A stretch of 64,000 nucleotides of DNA, taken from the NCBI GenBank assembly GCA_030529845.1, contig JAUMWB010000001.1, forward strand, positions 434,001-498,000, read 5' to 3'. This DNA comes from Rothia sp. (in: high G+C Gram-positive bacteria) (lineage in GTDB: Bacteria > Actinomycetota > Actinomycetes > Actinomycetales > Micrococcaceae). The first letter of the stretch is position 1, and the number at the start of each line of letters is the position of its first letter. A program made the position numbers and the translations under genes. The notes under the pieces were generated by a model. The model saw nothing but the letters and a program-made list of their open reading frames with translations. It ran no database searches and was not told the origin of the DNA. This document shows positions 19,338 to 29,985 of this stretch, piece by piece.

Positions 19338-19724
19338 TTAGGCCTGATCTGCGTCTTCAGCGTCAACGTACTCAACGAAGGGCTCGTCGATGTAGAAATC
19401 GCCACCGGCCAGGAAGGCGCTGGGCTCTTCGTCGTGCAACAGGGTGCCGTTTTCATCGAACTGACCATCGGTAATATGGCGGGCCTCAATCAGGCCTTCA
19501 TTGATTTCACGCATAGCCACAGAGAGCGACTTCTCGTTGGGCTCAGAATCTACCAGGGGGCCAACGTGATCGTACAGGTTCTCGTGAAGCTGTGAGTAGT
19601 AGGCGTTAATCTGGCGAGCACGGCGAGCACCAAAAATCACCAGACCGTACTTCGACTCAGCTTTTTGGATCAGAGCGTCTGCGCTGGGATTGATGATACC
19701 TTCATCGTTGTGTGCGTTTGCCAC
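19338..19724 (-). CDS. rpoZ: RNA polymerase subunit omega
   Basis: Omega helps assemble RNA polymerase by clamping beta-prime. The core signature [22 protein letters not shown] (about 22 residues in) followed by [15 protein letters not shown] is conserved. I chose the GTG at 19724, which has GGAG 6 bases upstream, over the ATG at 19736, which has none. The ~128-residue protein carries an acidic tail ([22 protein letters not shown]) beyond the ~90-residue core; such tails occur in related actinobacteria. It lies between gmk and coaBC. Confidence 0.93.
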   Translation of the reverse strand: MANAHNDEGIINPSADALIQKAESKYGLVIFGARRARQINAYYSQLHENLYDHVGPLVDSEPNEKSLSVAMREINEGLIEARHITDGQFDENGTLLHDEEPSAFLAGGDFYIDEPFVEYVDAEDADQA

Positions 19725-19819
19725 GTAAGACTCCATCTTAACTATGCTTGCTCACCACCGGCGCTACCGGTGGCATAAAACTCTACCTATACTATCGGTC
19801 AACCGATTTTTTGTCACGC

Positions 19820-19864
19820 AAAAGGGCGACGGTACAGGGGTGATATTCCCCTAAACCGCCGCCC
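19820..19864 (-). terminator. Terminator after gmk
   Basis: GGGCGACGGT (19824-19833) pairs with ACCGCCGCCC (19855-19864) with one mismatch; a second inner stem GGGG/CCCC extends it. Reading the minus strand, a TTTTG tract follows the stem. Confidence 0.7.
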
Positions 19865-19879
19865 TAGCAGGCGCAGAGG

Positions 19880-20455
19880 CTATGAGCGGTCTACACCCAT
19901 GAGGCGCACGATTTCCTCAGCCGCTTCTGCCACGGTTTCGTTGATGACGGTGTAATCGAACTCGGGCTCAGCAGCCAGCTCAATTTTGGCTGTATCCAGG
20001 CGGGCTTCCTGCTCCTGCGGGGACTCAGTTCCTCGACCAATGAGGCGGGATACCAGTTCATCCCAGCTGGGAGGAGCCAAGAAAATCAGCTGCGCTTCGG
20101 GCATAGCGTTACGGACCTGGCGGGCACCCTGCAGGTCGATTTCAAGCAGAACATGCTTACCGGCGTCCAGCTGCTTCTGAACCATGGATCGAATCGTGCC
20201 GTACTTGTAGGAGTTATGCACGGTGGCCCATTCGAGCATCTGGCGGTTCTCTACCATCGACTCAAACTCTTCGTCTGAGACAAAGTAGTAGTGCACGCCG
20301 TCCTCTTCGCCCGGACGGGGGTCACGGGTAGTGGCGGAGACAGAGAACCACACCTCGGGGTAGTGCTCACGAATGTAAGCAGAAACGGTTCCCTTGCCAA
20401 CGGCGGTGGGGCCAGCTAGCACGGTCAGTTTGGGTGTGGCGGTCTGTTCAGCCAT
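19880..20455 (-). CDS. gmk: Guanylate kinase
   Basis: A 191-residue kinase that converts GMP to GDP with ATP. The P-loop [10 protein letters not shown] is at residues ~15-24, the GMP-binding [19 protein letters not shown] follows, and the [12 protein letters not shown] helix is typical of the family. It is preceded on the same strand by mihF, 8 bases away, a conserved actinobacterial pairing. Confidence 0.97.
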   Translation of the reverse strand: MAEQTATPKLTVLAGPTAVGKGTVSAYIREHYPEVWFSVSATTRDPRPGEEDGVHYYFVSDEEFESMVENRQMLEWATVHNSYKYGTIRSMVQKQLDAGKHVLLEIDLQGARQVRNAMPEAQLIFLAPPSWDELVSRLIGRGTESPQEQEARLDTAKIELAAEPEFDYTVINETVAEAAEEIVRLMGVDRS

Positions 20456-20463
20456 GGTTTCCC

Positions 20464-20778
20464 TTATCGGTCGAGAAGATTGATGAGTGCCTTACGCTGG
20501 TGGATACCAAGACCACGCAGACGGCGGGACGCAGCAATGTTCAGTTCGTTCAAAATATTCTCGGTCCGTACCTCGCCCACACCCGGCAGGGAGGTGAGCA
20601 GGTCGGTTACCTTCAGTCTAGCGACTGCTTCGTCAGTTTCGGCGCGCTTGAGAACTTCTGCGATAGTAATCTGCTTGTTCTTAACGGCGTCCTTGATTTC
20701 GGCGCGGGCGACTCGGGCCTTCTTGGCCTTGTCGCGGGCTGCTGCGCGCTGTTCTTCGGTGAGAGGCTGAAGAGGCAT
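20464..20778 (-). CDS. mihF: Actinobacterial integration host factor (mIHF)
   Basis: A 104-residue nucleoid-associated protein, unrelated to proteobacterial IHF and restricted to actinobacteria. It binds and bends DNA through a C-terminal helix-two-turn-helix region; here [20 protein letters not shown] and [18 protein letters not shown] are the matching stretches. The N-terminal part is a charged helix ([22 protein letters not shown]). Position beside gmk and pyrF is the standard actinobacterial context. The 240-base gap upstream contains its promoter and an unexplained palindrome. Confidence 0.93.
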   Translation of the reverse strand: MPLQPLTEEQRAAARDKAKKARVARAEIKDAVKNKQITIAEVLKRAETDEAVARLKVTDLLTSLPGVGEVRTENILNELNIAASRRLRGLGIHQRKALINLLDR

Positions 20779-20941
20779 ATTCTAATCCTTCTGTGCGAGA
20801 TGCCGTGTGAGGCAAAAGGGAGTGGGGTGTGCTGGAATAAACAGGCAACCGAGCAGCTTCGCTCACTCTTGGGGGTTGTTGCTTATCTATTTGCGAACCA
20901 ACAATTACAAAATAGCATGTCAGAAACGGTTATGGAAGATA

Positions 20942-20957
20942 GTTACCCGGCGGTAAC
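20942..20957 (+). repeat. GTTACC/GGTAAC palindrome followed by a T run
   Basis: GTTACC CGGC GGTAAC (20942-20957) is a perfect 6-bp stem with a 4-base loop, followed on the plus strand by CCTTTTTT. It resembles a small terminator for an unannotated plus-strand transcript, or an operator upstream of mihF. There is no gene on the plus strand here. Confidence 0.4.
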
Positions 20958-20968
20958 CTTTTTTAAAG

Positions 20969-21007
20969 AAAAATGGTGGGAATTGTTTCAAATTCCCACC
21001 ATTTTTT
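20969..21007 (-). terminator. Terminator at the end of the pyrimidine operon (pyrF)
   Basis: AATGGTGGGAATT pairs with AATTCCCACCATT across a GTTTCA loop, with A/T runs on both sides (20969-21007). It lies just after the pyrF stop on the minus strand and would also work in the other direction. Confidence 0.85.
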
Positions 21008-21020
21008 GCTGGATTAGCCT

Positions 21021-21863
21021 CTAACGGGCACTTAGGAGCTCGTCACGGGCCTTTTCGGCGGCTAGTCGCAGCCCAGCAGCGGACGGACCAGCAGCCAGCA
21101 CACCGCGGCTTGAATTGACCAGCACCTGGCTCTCAATACCGGAAAATACGGTGTAGAGATCACGGGCCGTAGCTCCCTGAGCACCGAAACCCGGTGCCAG
21201 AATAGGGCCGTTGAAGGTTGAGAGGTCAATCTCTAGCTTCTTCAAGGCACCTGCTACGGTTGCTCCTACCACCAGACCGCAGGGGCCCATCGCTTCCCAC
21301 TGGCGCTGATCGTTCTCAGCACGAGCTACCTCAATAATGAGGGATGCCACCGATGAGCTTCCACCCACATGCTGAACTGTCTGACCCTCGGGGTTAGATG
21401 TGAGTGCCAGAACGAAGGTACCCCGGTTATTGCGGTCAGCGAGGTCCAGAGCAGGGCGCAGAGACTCAAAACCCAGGTAGGGGCTGAGCGTCACCGAATC
21501 GGTTCCCAGGGGGGAAGCCTCCCCTAGCCAGGCGTCCGCATAGGCTGCCATGGTCGAGCCGATATCGCCGCGCTTGGCGTCCGCAACCACCAGCACACCG
21601 GCGTCCGTAGCATCGCGCTGAAGTTGCTCCAGAGCGGCAAGACCCGCAGAGCCGTGGCGCTCAAAGAGCGCCACCTGGGGCTTGAGGGCTGCAGCCACCG
21701 GGCCACAGGCCTCAAGCACGGCAGTAGCGAAAGTGCTCAAGGACGCCGCCGCATCGGGTAGCCCCCAGGCCTCAAGGAGGGAGGGGTGGGGGTCTATGCC
21801 CACGCAGAGGGGGCCCTTCTCCCCCATGGCCGCAGCCAGGCGATCACCAAAACCGCGTGACAT
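21021..21863 (-). CDS. pyrF: Orotidine 5'-phosphate decarboxylase
   Basis: A 280-residue enzyme that decarboxylates OMP to UMP, the last step of de novo pyrimidine synthesis. It belongs to the longer subgroup common in actinobacteria: VGIDPHPSLLEAWG near residue 20 and the catalytic DAKRGDIGSTMAAYA (Lys/Asp) near 98. The C-terminus carries the phosphate-binding PILAPGFGAQGA loop. The ATG overlaps the carB stop as TAATG, so it is translationally coupled as the last gene of the operon. Confidence 0.96.
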   Translation of the reverse strand: MSRGFGDRLAAAMGEKGPLCVGIDPHPSLLEAWGLPDAAASLSTFATAVLEACGPVAAALKPQVALFERHGSAGLAALEQLQRDATDAGVLVVADAKRGDIGSTMAAYADAWLGEASPLGTDSVTLSPYLGFESLRPALDLADRNNRGTFVLALTSNPEGQTVQHVGGSSSVASLIIEVARAENDQRQWEAMGPCGLVVGATVAGALKKLEIDLSTFNGPILAPGFGAQGATARDLYTVFSGIESQVLVNSSRGVLAAGPSAAGLRLAAEKARDELLSAR

Positions 21864-24800
21864 TAGGCCTCCCGGGCTTTCAGGGCAGCCTCGATGGAGG
21901 CGCCGTGCTCCTGCAGGCTCATGACGTCCCAGCTGTATTCGCGCAGGGCGTTAATACCCTGAACTGCTGCACCGAACTCAGAGACGGTGGTCATCACGGG
22001 GCAGCCTACCGAGGTGGCCGCAGCGCGGATCTCGTAACCATCGCCACGGGCCTGACCGCCGGAAGGAGTGTTAAAGATCAGGTCAATATCGCCATCGCGC
22101 ACCATATCGACGATGGAGCGCTCCCCGTCCTTGGTTTCTGCAATCTTGGGGACGACCAGGGACTCCACCCCGTTGCGGCGTAGAACGTCGGCGGTACCGC
22201 CGGTAGAGACAATCTCGAAGCCCAGCTGCTGCAGCATCTTCACGTAGATGATGGAGTTGCGCTTGTCGCGGTTAGCTACGGAGACGAAGACCTTACCCTC
22301 GGTCGGTAGCTTAGAACCGGCAGACGCCTCAGCCTTGGCGAAAGCGGTGTCGAAGTGGCGGTCCAGGCCCATGACCTCACCGGTCGAACGCATTTCGGGA
22401 CCGAGCAAGGAGTCAACCACAATACCCTCAGGGGTGCGGAAACGGCTAAAGGGTAGCACAGCTTCCTTGACTGCAATCGCAGCCTCAGCGGGCAGGGATG
22501 CGCCGTCCATATTTGCGGGCAAGTAGCCTTCGACCTTGAGGTCGGCAATGGTCTTACCGGTTCCAATCAGGGCCGCTGCCTTCGCCATCTGCACACCGGT
22601 TGCCTTTGAAACAAAGGGGACGGTGCGAGAAGCGCGGGGGTTAGCCTCGATGACGTAGAGAATCTCAGAAGCTACAGCGAACTGAATGTTGATCAGACCG
22701 CGCACGCCCACGCCGGCGGCAATCTTGTAGGTTGCCTCCTTGACCTGCTCGATGACGTCCGGCCCCAGGGTAATGGGGGGCAAGGTGCAGGCAGAGTCGC
22801 CCGAGTGAATGCCGGCCTCTTCGATGTGCTCCATGACGCCGCCCAGGTAGAGCTCTTCACCGTCAAAGAGTGCATCGACGTCGATTTCGACGGCGTCCTC
22901 AAGGAACTTATCAATCAGTGCGGGCTGGGAGGGGGAAACCTCTGTGGCGTTCTCTAGGTAGCGGGCCAGCTGGGCTTCGGAGTAGACGATTTCCATGCCG
23001 CGGCCACCCAGTACATAGGAGGGGCGCACCAGCACGGGGTAGCCAATCTCGTCCGCAATCTTCTTGGCATTCTCGAAGGTGTAGGCGGTGCCGTTCTTGG
23101 GGGAAAGCAAACCAGCTTCTTCGAGCACACGGGAGAATTCGCCGCGGTCCTCGGCCAGGTCGATAGCCTCGGGTGAGGTACCCAGAATCGGGATACCGGC
23201 TGCCTTAAGTTCCTGAGCAAGCTTGAGCGGGGTCTGACCGCCGAGCTGAACGAAGACGCCCAGCAGGCCACCGGTACGGCGTTCGGCCTCAACAATTTCA
23301 AGCACATCTTCTAGGGTCAGGGGCTCAAAATAGAGGCGAGTTGAGATGTCGTAGTCGGTAGATACGGTCTCGGGGTTGCAGTTGACCATCACGGTCTCGT
23401 AGCCAGCTTCACGCAGCACCATGGAGGCGTGAACACAGGAGTAGTCAAATTCGATACCCTGGCCGATTCGGTTGGGGCCGGAACCCAGAATCATGATGGA
23501 GGGCTTCTCGTGGTGGGCTACCTCGTCCTCCTGGTCGTAGGAGGAGTAGTGGTAGGGGGTGAAGGCCTCAAACTCGGCGGCGCAGGTATCAACGGTCTTG
23601 AAGACGGGGCGGATGTTCAGGGCGTGGCGGATACCGCGCACTACTGCCTCGTTCATGCCCAGAATCTCACCAATCTGGGCATCGGAGAAACCGTGACGCT
23701 TGGCCAGACGCAGAGTCCGCTCGTCTAGGGTCTTGGAGGCAGCGATTTCTGTGGCTACCTCGTTCAGTAGCACCAGCTGGTCCAGGAACCAGGGGTCGAT
23801 GGCGGTTGCCTCGTACATCTCTTCAACTGTGGCACCGGCCAGCAGGGCCCGCTGAACCTGGAAAATACGGTTGGTGGTAGCGGTCTTGGTCTGCTCAATC
23901 AGGGCAGCCAGTTCGTCCGCACCGAGTTCGGGGTTGTCAAAGCGGAAGGTTGAGCCCTTCTGCTCCATGGAGCGCATGGCCTTCTGCAGGGCTTCGGTGA
24001 AGTTGCGGCCCAGGGCCATGGCCTCGCCGACTGACTTCATGGTGGTGGTCAGGGTGGGGTCTGCTGCTGGGAACTTCTCAAAGGCAAAGCGGGGTACCTT
24101 GACCACGACGTAGTCTAGGGTGGGCTCGAAGGAGGCAGGAGTCTTCTGGGTGATATCGTTGGGAATTTCGTCCAGGGTATACCCCAGGGAGAGCTTGGTA
24201 GCGATCTTGGCAATGGGGAAGCCGGTTGCCTTAGAAGCCAGAGCGGACGAGCGGGAGACACGGGGGTTCATCTCAATGACGATGACACGGCCGGTTGCCG
24301 GGTCAATAGCGAACTGGATGTTGCAGCCACCGGTATCGACGCCAACTTCGCGAATCACGTTGATAGCGATATCGCGGAGCTTCTGGTACTCACGGTCTGT
24401 CAGAGTCAGAGCAGGAGCCACGGTGATGGAGTCGCCGGTGTGCACGCCTACGGGGTCGAAGTTTTCGATGGAGCAGACGACAACCACGTTGTCGTTCTTA
24501 TCTCGCATCATTTCCAGTTCGTATTCCTTCCAGCCCAGGATGGATTCTTCGAGAAGAACCTCGCTGGTGGGGCTGTACTGGATACCGGCACCTGCGATAC
24601 GGTGCAGGTCTTCTTCGTTATAGGCCATACCTGAACCTAGACCACCCATAGTGAAGGATGGGCGGACCACCATGGGGTAGCCCAGTTCCTTGGCGGCTTC
24701 GAGGGCTTCGTCCATGGTGTGGACGATAACGGAGCGGGCAGACTCGCCGCCCGCACGTTCGACAACGCCCTTGAAGGCCTCACGGTCTTCGCCCAGGTTG

Positions 24801-25168
24801 ATGGCTTCGATATTGGCACCGATGAGCTCAACACCGTACTTATCGAGAATGCCCTGCTCATCGAGGGCGATAGCGGCGTTGAGGGCGGTCTGACCGCCGA
24901 GGGTGGGGAGGATCGCGTCGGGCTTTTCCTTGGCGATAATCTTTTCGATGACCTCGGGGGTAATCGGTTCGATGTAGGTTGCGTCGGCGAACTCGGGGTC
25001 GGTCATGATGGTGGCCGGGTTGGAGTTGACCAGAATGACGCGCACGCCTTCTTCTTTGAGAACGCGCAGGGCCTGGGTGCCCGAGTAGTCGAATTCGGCG
25101 GCCTGACCAATGACGATCGGGCCAGAACCGATGACCAGAATTGAGTTGAGATCGTTACGCTTCGGCAT
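21863..25168 (-). CDS. carB: Carbamoyl-phosphate synthase large subunit
   Basis: A 1101-residue enzyme that uses ammonia from CarA, bicarbonate and two ATP to make carbamoyl phosphate for pyrimidine and arginine synthesis. It contains two homologous ATP-grasp halves: [20 protein letters not shown] opens the first and [20 protein letters not shown] the second. An oligomerisation segment lies between them, and a C-terminal MGS-like allosteric domain ([35 protein letters not shown]) binds regulators. It lies 12 bases after carA. Confidence 0.97.
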   Translation of the reverse strand: MPKRNDLNSILVIGSGPIVIGQAAEFDYSGTQALRVLKEEGVRVILVNSNPATIMTDPEFADATYIEPITPEVIEKIIAKEKPDAILPTLGGQTALNAAIALDEQGILDKYGVELIGANIEAINLGEDREAFKGVVERAGGESARSVIVHTMDEALEAAKELGYPMVVRPSFTMGGLGSGMAYNEEDLHRIAGAGIQYSPTSEVLLEESILGWKEYELEMMRDKNDNVVVVCSIENFDPVGVHTGDSITVAPALTLTDREYQKLRDIAINVIREVGVDTGGCNIQFAIDPATGRVIVIEMNPRVSRSSALASKATGFPIAKIATKLSLGYTLDEIPNDITQKTPASFEPTLDYVVVKVPRFAFEKFPAADPTLTTTMKSVGEAMALGRNFTEALQKAMRSMEQKGSTFRFDNPELGADELAALIEQTKTATTNRIFQVQRALLAGATVEEMYEATAIDPWFLDQLVLLNEVATEIAASKTLDERTLRLAKRHGFSDAQIGEILGMNEAVVRGIRHALNIRPVFKTVDTCAAEFEAFTPYHYSSYDQEDEVAHHEKPSIMILGSGPNRIGQGIEFDYSCVHASMVLREAGYETVMVNCNPETVSTDYDISTRLYFEPLTLEDVLEIVEAERRTGGLLGVFVQLGGQTPLKLAQELKAAGIPILGTSPEAIDLAEDRGEFSRVLEEAGLLSPKNGTAYTFENAKKIADEIGYPVLVRPSYVLGGRGMEIVYSEAQLARYLENATEVSPSQPALIDKFLEDAVEIDVDALFDGEELYLGGVMEHIEEAGIHSGDSACTLPPITLGPDVIEQVKEATYKIAAGVGVRGLINIQFAVASEILYVIEANPRASRTVPFVSKATGVQMAKAAALIGTGKTIADLKVEGYLPANMDGASLPAEAAIAVKEAVLPFSRFRTPEGIVVDSLLGPEMRSTGEVMGLDRHFDTAFAKAEASAGSKLPTEGKVFVSVANRDKRNSIIYVKMLQQLGFEIVSTGGTADVLRRNGVESLVVPKIAETKDGERSIVDMVRDGDIDLIFNTPSGGQARGDGYEIRAAATSVGCPVMTTVSEFGAAVQGINALREYSWDVMSLQEHGASIEAALKAREA

Positions 25169-25180
25169 GGTTCGGTGTCC

Positions 25181-26344
25181 TTAGTTCTTCTTCTCGAGCA
25201 TGAGGTCGATGAAACGGTCAAAGAGGTAGGCAGCGTCGTGGGGACCTGCTGCTGCTTCGGGGTGGTACTGCACCGAGAAGGCGGGGATATCGAGGCAGCG
25301 CAGGCCCTCGACTACCTGATCGTTGAGTCCTACGTGGGAAACTTCGACGCGACCGAATTCAGCGTTGGGTGCGGTGACGGCTCCGTCCAGGGGGGCGTCT
25401 ACGGCGAAGCCGTGGTTCTGGGCTGTGATTTCTACCTTGCCGGTTGTGCGATCCATGACGGGCTGGTTGATGCCGCGGTGGCCGAAGGGCAGCTTGTAGG
25501 TACCGAAACCCAGGGCACGGCCCAGCAGCTGGTTGCCGAAGCAGATACCGAAGAAGGGGGTACCGGTGCGCAGGACGGATTGCAGGAGCTGAACCTGGTC
25601 GTCCGCAGTTGCGGGGTCACCGGGCCCGTTGGAGAAGAAAACGCCATCGGGGTTCAAGGCGGTGATGTCCTCTAAGGTGGCGGTTGCGGGCAGCACGTGC
25701 ACGCGGACGCCGCGTTCGGCAAAACGCTTGGGAGTCATGGCCTTGATACCCAGGTCGAGGGCAACCAGGGTTGCCTTGATGTCCCTGTCCCAGCCCTGGT
25801 CAGCGGGTTCTACGGTGTAGGCCTCTTCGATAGAAACGGAGTCAGCCAGTTTCTGGCCCTTCATTTCGGCTGCTGCCTGTACCTGGGCAACCAGGTCTGC
25901 CAGGGGAAGCTCGGCGTCTGCACCGGTGAAGATACCGGCCCTCATGGAACCGGCGCTGCGCAGGTGGCGGGTCAGAGCACGGGTGTCGATGCCCTGAATA
26001 CCCACGATGCCCTGCTCTACCAGTTCCTCGTCGAGGGAACGCTCTGAGCGCCAGTTGGAGGGGCGGCGGGCGGCGTCGCGCACGGCGTAGCCTGCAACCC
26101 AGATTTTGCGGGATTCGGCGTCCTCACTGTTGACGCCGGTGTTGCCGATGTGGGGTGCGGTCTGAACCACGATCTGCCCCGAGTAGGAGGGGTCGGTCAG
26201 GGTTTCCTGGTAGCCGGTCATACCGGTTGAGAAGACCGCTTCACCGAGGGTCTTGCCGGTGGCGCCGTAGCTTTCGCCGTGGTAGAAGGTACCGTCTTCA
26301 AGGACGAGTACTGCTGCATGTGGGGTGGGTGCTGGGTGGGACAT
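25181..26344 (-). CDS. carA: Carbamoyl-phosphate synthase small (glutaminase) subunit
   Basis: A 387-residue glutamine amidotransferase subunit that supplies ammonia to CarB. The N-terminal CPSase domain has [27 protein letters not shown]. The class I amidotransferase domain carries the nucleophile Cys in [14 protein letters not shown] and the catalytic His-Glu in [11 protein letters not shown]. It sits between the membrane PH-like gene and carB in the pyr operon. Confidence 0.97.
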   Translation of the reverse strand: MSHPAPTPHAAVLVLEDGTFYHGESYGATGKTLGEAVFSTGMTGYQETLTDPSYSGQIVVQTAPHIGNTGVNSEDAESRKIWVAGYAVRDAARRPSNWRSERSLDEELVEQGIVGIQGIDTRALTRHLRSAGSMRAGIFTGADAELPLADLVAQVQAAAEMKGQKLADSVSIEEAYTVEPADQGWDRDIKATLVALDLGIKAMTPKRFAERGVRVHVLPATATLEDITALNPDGVFFSNGPGDPATADDQVQLLQSVLRTGTPFFGICFGNQLLGRALGFGTYKLPFGHRGINQPVMDRTTGKVEITAQNHGFAVDAPLDGAVTAPNAEFGRVEVSHVGLNDQVVEGLRCLDIPAFSVQYHPEAAAGPHDAAYLFDRFIDLMLEKKN

Positions 26345-26396
26345 TCACACACTTCCTGTTGGTTGGTGTAGTCACCTGCAATCAGCAGATGGAAAC

Positions 26397-26927
26397 TTAG
26401 GGGCGGGCCAGAGTGTCATGGCCGATGGTTGCCTGGGGAGCAATGGCAGCGACAGCGTCGAGGATTGATTTCTTGTCGGCTGCGTAGCGGGTGCGGAAGC
26501 CTGTATCGACGGGGTTGCCGTTGAGTGACCAGGAGAGGACAGCCAGGCCATCCTTCTCCACGAACTTACCGTTCATACCGGCTTCGGTGCGCACACCGAT
26601 AATGTCGCTGGCGGGAATCCAGATATCTTGGGAACCGTTGCGCATGATAATCACGGCATCCTCGTAAACGAAGAGGGTGCCTGTTGATTTCACGCCCAGG
26701 GTGTTGGTGGCGATACGGTCGAGCCAGTCCCCCATGACGGTAGTGGCAACATAGGTGCCGGGTACCGCGAGCAGGGATTCGGCGTCGTCATAGCGTTCGG
26801 GCACATCGAGTAGGGTGCCCGTGTGGATCTGACGCTGTTTCCTGTTCTTCCAGCCCTGCCACATAGCCCAAAAGATGAGGGCGGCGATTAGGGCCAAAAT
26901 CAGGGTGGGAATCAGCTTGTCAGACAC
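26397..26927 (-). CDS. Membrane-anchored PH-like protein of unknown function in the pyr operon
   Basis: A 176-residue protein with one N-terminal membrane helix (LIPTLILALIAALIFWAMW, residues ~5-23) and a basic stop-transfer KNRKQRQ, so the remaining ~145 residues are probably cytoplasmic. The soluble part is beta-rich and resembles PH-like domains of actinobacterial membrane proteins (STGTLFVYEDAVIIMRNGSQDIWIPASDIIGVRTE). It lies between pyrC and carA with short gaps, where related actinobacteria also carry such a gene. I do not know its function; co-transcription with pyrimidine enzymes is the only clue. Confidence 0.75.
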   Translation of the reverse strand: MSDKLIPTLILALIAALIFWAMWQGWKNRKQRQIHTGTLLDVPERYDDAESLLAVPGTYVATTVMGDWLDRIATNTLGVKSTGTLFVYEDAVIIMRNGSQDIWIPASDIIGVRTEAGMNGKFVEKDGLAVLSWSLNGNPVDTGFRTRYAADKKSILDAVAAIAPQATIGHDTLARP

Positions 26928-26942
26928 GGGCGCTCCTAGCGG

Positions 26943-28250
26943 TTAGTTTGCGGTCGGGGTGTTGAGCTTACCGTCAAGCACGGTGGGGTGGCCGCCGAAG
27001 AAGGTGGCTACGACCGCGCCGGGAACTTCCAGGCCCCGGTAGGGGTTGTTCTTACCCTTGGTTGCCTGAGCGGCAGGGTCAATGACGCGGGTGGCTGCGG
27101 GGTCAACCAAGACCAGGTGGGCGGGCTCCCCCGCTTCGAGCGGACGGCCCTGGTCGGCTGCTAGGCCGATTTCGGCGGGCTTAGTGCTCATAATGCGGGC
27201 AACATCGGCCCAGGTGATGTAGCCGGTATCGACCAGGGTCTTCTGGATGATGGACAGTGCCTGCTCAAGGCCGGTCATACCGTTAGCAGCGCAGGCCCAC
27301 TCGCAATCCTTGGATTCGGCCGGGTGGGGGGCGTGGTCGGTGCCGATAATGTCGATAATGCCGTCGGCAACAGCCTGGCGCAGGGCCAGCACGTCCTCTT
27401 CGGTGCGCAGGGGCGGGTTGACCTTGTAGACGGGGTCGTAGGTGCGTACCAGCTCATCGGTCAGCAGCAGGTGGTGGGGGGTAACTTCGGCAGTTACCTT
27501 GATACCGCGCTCCTTAGCCCAGCGCACGATCTCAACCGAGCCCTTGGTTGAAAGGTGGCAGATATGCAGACGGGAACCAACATGTTCTGCAAGCAGCACG
27601 TCGCGGGCAATGATGGATTCTTCAGCAACAGCGGGCCAGCCAGCTAGTCCCAGTTCTGCTGATACCTTACCCTCGTTCATCTGAGCGCCCTCGGTCAGGC
27701 GGGGCTCCTGGGCGTGCTGGGCGATGACACCGTTGAAGGTCTTGACGTATTCAAGGGCTCGGCGCATTAGGGCGGGGTCCCAAACACACATGCCGTCATC
27801 TGAGAAAACACGAACCTGGGCGCGGGATTCAGCCATGGCCCCGATATCAGAGAGGCGCTCCCCTGCCAGGCCAACGGTCACAGCTCCGATGGGCTGCACC
27901 TTGACCCAGCCCGAGTTCTTTCCCAGTTCATAGACCTGTTCCACCACACCGGCGGTGTCAGCAACGGGGTTGGAGTTGGCCATAGCGAAGACTGCGGTGT
28001 AGCCGCCCAGAGCTGCGGCACGGGTACCGGTTTCGACGGTTTCAGCATCTTCCTGGCCGGGTTCGCGCAGGTGGGTGTGCAGGTCGACCAGGCCGGGGAG
28101 AGCAATCAGCCCCTGCGCCTCGACAACCTGAGCTGCGGCGTCCTCAAGGTTTTCGCCAATCTCGGCGATAGTGCTGCCCTTGATCAGAATGTCGGCGGTC
28201 TTCTCACCAAGCAGTGAGGCGCCCTTGATGAGGTAAACAGATTCAGTCAT
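26943..28250 (-). CDS. pyrC: Dihydroorotase
   Basis: A 435-residue type I dihydroorotase that cyclises carbamoyl aspartate. The metal-binding DLHTHLREPGQEDAE (residues ~56-70), a second His pair in ICHLSTKGS and the catalytic GTDHAPHPAESKD motif near residue 308 are all intact. It follows pyrB by 21 bases in the pyr operon. Confidence 0.96.
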   Translation of the reverse strand: MTESVYLIKGASLLGEKTADILIKGSTIAEIGENLEDAAAQVVEAQGLIALPGLVDLHTHLREPGQEDAETVETGTRAAALGGYTAVFAMANSNPVADTAGVVEQVYELGKNSGWVKVQPIGAVTVGLAGERLSDIGAMAESRAQVRVFSDDGMCVWDPALMRRALEYVKTFNGVIAQHAQEPRLTEGAQMNEGKVSAELGLAGWPAVAEESIIARDVLLAEHVGSRLHICHLSTKGSVEIVRWAKERGIKVTAEVTPHHLLLTDELVRTYDPVYKVNPPLRTEEDVLALRQAVADGIIDIIGTDHAPHPAESKDCEWACAANGMTGLEQALSIIQKTLVDTGYITWADVARIMSTKPAEIGLAADQGRPLEAGEPAHLVLVDPAATRVIDPAAQATKGKNNPYRGLEVPGAVVATFFGGHPTVLDGKLNTPTAN

Positions 28251-28271
28251 TGTTTCTCTTTCGTCCAGGGC

Positions 28272-29255
28272 TTAGGAGCCGGGGTAGAAATCGTTGGCAG
28301 AGCCACCGGTCATGAGCAGGTAGAGTACGGCCATGCGGACGGACACGCCGTTAGTCACCTGACGGAGCACCCAGGAACGGGGCGAATCTGCTGCTTCTGC
28401 GCAGATTTCGAGGCCGCGGTTCATGGGGCCGGGGTGCAAAATGGCGGTTTCGTGGGCGGACGCATCAAGGCGGGCAAAGCGCTCGGGGGTCAGCCCCCAC
28501 AGGCGGGAGTATTCCTCGGAAGAAGGGAAGAAGGCGGCGTTCATGCGTTCTTTCTGGATACGCAGCATCATCACCGCGTCAACTCCCGATTCGATGGCGT
28601 CGTCGAGGTTGTAGTAAATCTCAGCCGGCCAGTTCTCGATGTCGACGGGCAGCAGAGTGGGGGGAGCAACAAACTTGACGGTTGCCCCCAGGGTGTGGAG
28701 CAGCCAAAGGTTGGAGCGAGCAACACGGGAGTGCAGGATATCGCCCACAATGGCTACGCGTAGGCCTTCCAGGGTCAGGCCACGGGTGGCAACGCCATCA
28801 ACCTGGGCCTTGAACTGGCGCAGGGTCATGGCGTCCAGCAGGGCCTGGGTGGGGTGAGCGTGGGTACCGTCACCGGCATTGAGCACGGGTACGTCAATCC
28901 AGCCGGCTTCTGCCAGACGCTGGGGAGCACCCGATGCGCTGTGGCGAATCACCACGGCGTCGGCGTTGATAGCTGCCAGGGTCTGGGCGGTGTCTTTGAG
29001 GGACTCACCCTTTGAGACCGATGAACCCTTGGCAGAGAAGTTGATGATGTCGGCCGACAGGCGTTTCTCTGCGGCCTCGAAGGACAGACGGGTGCGGGTC
29101 GAGTCTTCAAAGAAGAGGTTGACCACGGTGCGCCCCTGGAGCACGGGGAGTTTCTTGACCTCGCGCTGGCCGACCTCGCCCATGTAGTCGGCGGTATCGA
29201 GAATGTTGAGGGCGTCGTCAAGGGAGAGATCCTTGGTATCGAGTAGGTGACGCAA
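28272..29255 (-). CDS. pyrB: Aspartate carbamoyltransferase catalytic subunit
   Basis: A 327-residue transcarbamoylase that joins carbamoyl phosphate and aspartate. The phosphate-binding [13 protein letters not shown] (residues ~49-61), the [11 protein letters not shown] motif and the [11 protein letters not shown] motif are present. The start is TTG, with a GGAGGGGAG ribosome site inside the end of pyrR. No regulatory PyrI subunit is encoded nearby. Confidence 0.96.
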   Translation of the reverse strand: MRHLLDTKDLSLDDALNILDTADYMGEVGQREVKKLPVLQGRTVVNLFFEDSTRTRLSFEAAEKRLSADIINFSAKGSSVSKGESLKDTAQTLAAINADAVVIRHSASGAPQRLAEAGWIDVPVLNAGDGTHAHPTQALLDAMTLRQFKAQVDGVATRGLTLEGLRVAIVGDILHSRVARSNLWLLHTLGATVKFVAPPTLLPVDIENWPAEIYYNLDDAIESGVDAVMMLRIQKERMNAAFFPSSEEYSRLWGLTPERFARLDASAHETAILHPGPMNRGLEICAEAADSPRSWVLRQVTNGVSVRMAVLYLLMTGGSANDFYPGS

Positions 29256-29257
29256 GC

Positions 29258-29878
29258 CTACTCCCCTCCTTCCTGGGCTGAGGTGGTGGAGTGCGAGGGC
29301 TGGGAGATTATCACCTTGTCGTCCTCACCGTCGATGGACGAGAGTAGTACCTTAACCGATTCATGGGTGCTTGTGGGCAGGTTCTTTCCCACGTGATCTG
29401 CACGGATGGGTAGCTGGCGGTGGCCGCGGTCAACCAGCACAGCGAGGCGGACGGCTTCGGGGCGGCCGTAGTCCTTGAGGGCATCGAGGGCGGCGCGGAT
29501 AGTGCGCCCTGAGAATAGGACATCGTCAACGAGGACGACGGTGCGCCCCTCTATCCCTGCTGCGGGCAGGCGGGTGGGCTCGGGCGTCCGCCCTGGTTTT
29601 GAGAGCAGGTCATCACGGTACATGGTGATGTCGAGTTGCCCCAGAGAAAAAGCGGGATTAAAGCCGGAATCGGTCTGGGCGATCTTTGCTGCCAGACGCT
29701 CGGCTAACGGGAAGCCGCGGCGCGGAATACCTAGTAGAACTAGGTTCTCACTGCCCTTGTTGGCTTCAAGAATTTCATGGGCGATGCGAGTTAGAGCTCG
29801 CTCGATGTCGGCTGACTCCAGGATAACCCGGTGGGCTCCTGTAGATACGACGGTGGGTACACCGGTGATATCGGTCAT
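29258..29878 (-). CDS. pyrR: PyrR, pyr operon regulator / uracil phosphoribosyltransferase
   Basis: A 206-residue PyrR. In this family the protein binds leader RNA when UMP/UTP is high and represses the pyr genes; it can also have uracil phosphoribosyltransferase activity. The PRPP loop [17 protein letters not shown] (residues ~110-126) and the [10 protein letters not shown] segment are intact. It is the first gene of pyrR-pyrB-pyrC-x-carA-carB-pyrF. Its own ribosome site overlaps a PyrR-loop-like element, which suggests autoregulation of translation. The last ~20 residues ([15 protein letters not shown]) are an unconserved tail. Confidence 0.95.
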   Translation of the reverse strand: MTDITGVPTVVSTGAHRVILESADIERALTRIAHEILEANKGSENLVLLGIPRRGFPLAERLAAKIAQTDSGFNPAFSLGQLDITMYRDDLLSKPGRTPEPTRLPAAGIEGRTVVLVDDVLFSGRTIRAALDALKDYGRPEAVRLAVLVDRGHRQLPIRADHVGKNLPTSTHESVKVLLSSIDGEDDKVIISQPSHSTTSAQEGGE

Positions 29879-29886
29879 GTGCCGGC

Positions 29887-29919
29887 CTCCTTCCCCGCCT
29901 CACAGGACGGACTTAAAGG
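29887..29919 (-). promoter_or_regulatory. Candidate PyrR-binding loop overlapping the pyrR ribosome site
   Basis: On the minus strand the leader reads AGTCCGTCCTGTGAGGC (29913-29897), followed within 10 bases by AAGGAGG and the ATG. The GUCC-N-GUGAGGC core closely resembles the GUCC-N-GAGAGGC core of known PyrR sites. There is no terminator/antiterminator pair, so the likely mechanism is occlusion of the ribosome site, as described for mycobacterial pyrR. A TAGATT box at 29935-29940 could be the -10. Confidence 0.6.
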
Positions 29920-29985
29920 TTGCTGTCACACCTCAATCTATCACGTTCGCCCACACGACGACAGAATTTGAGACAGATTTCAGTA

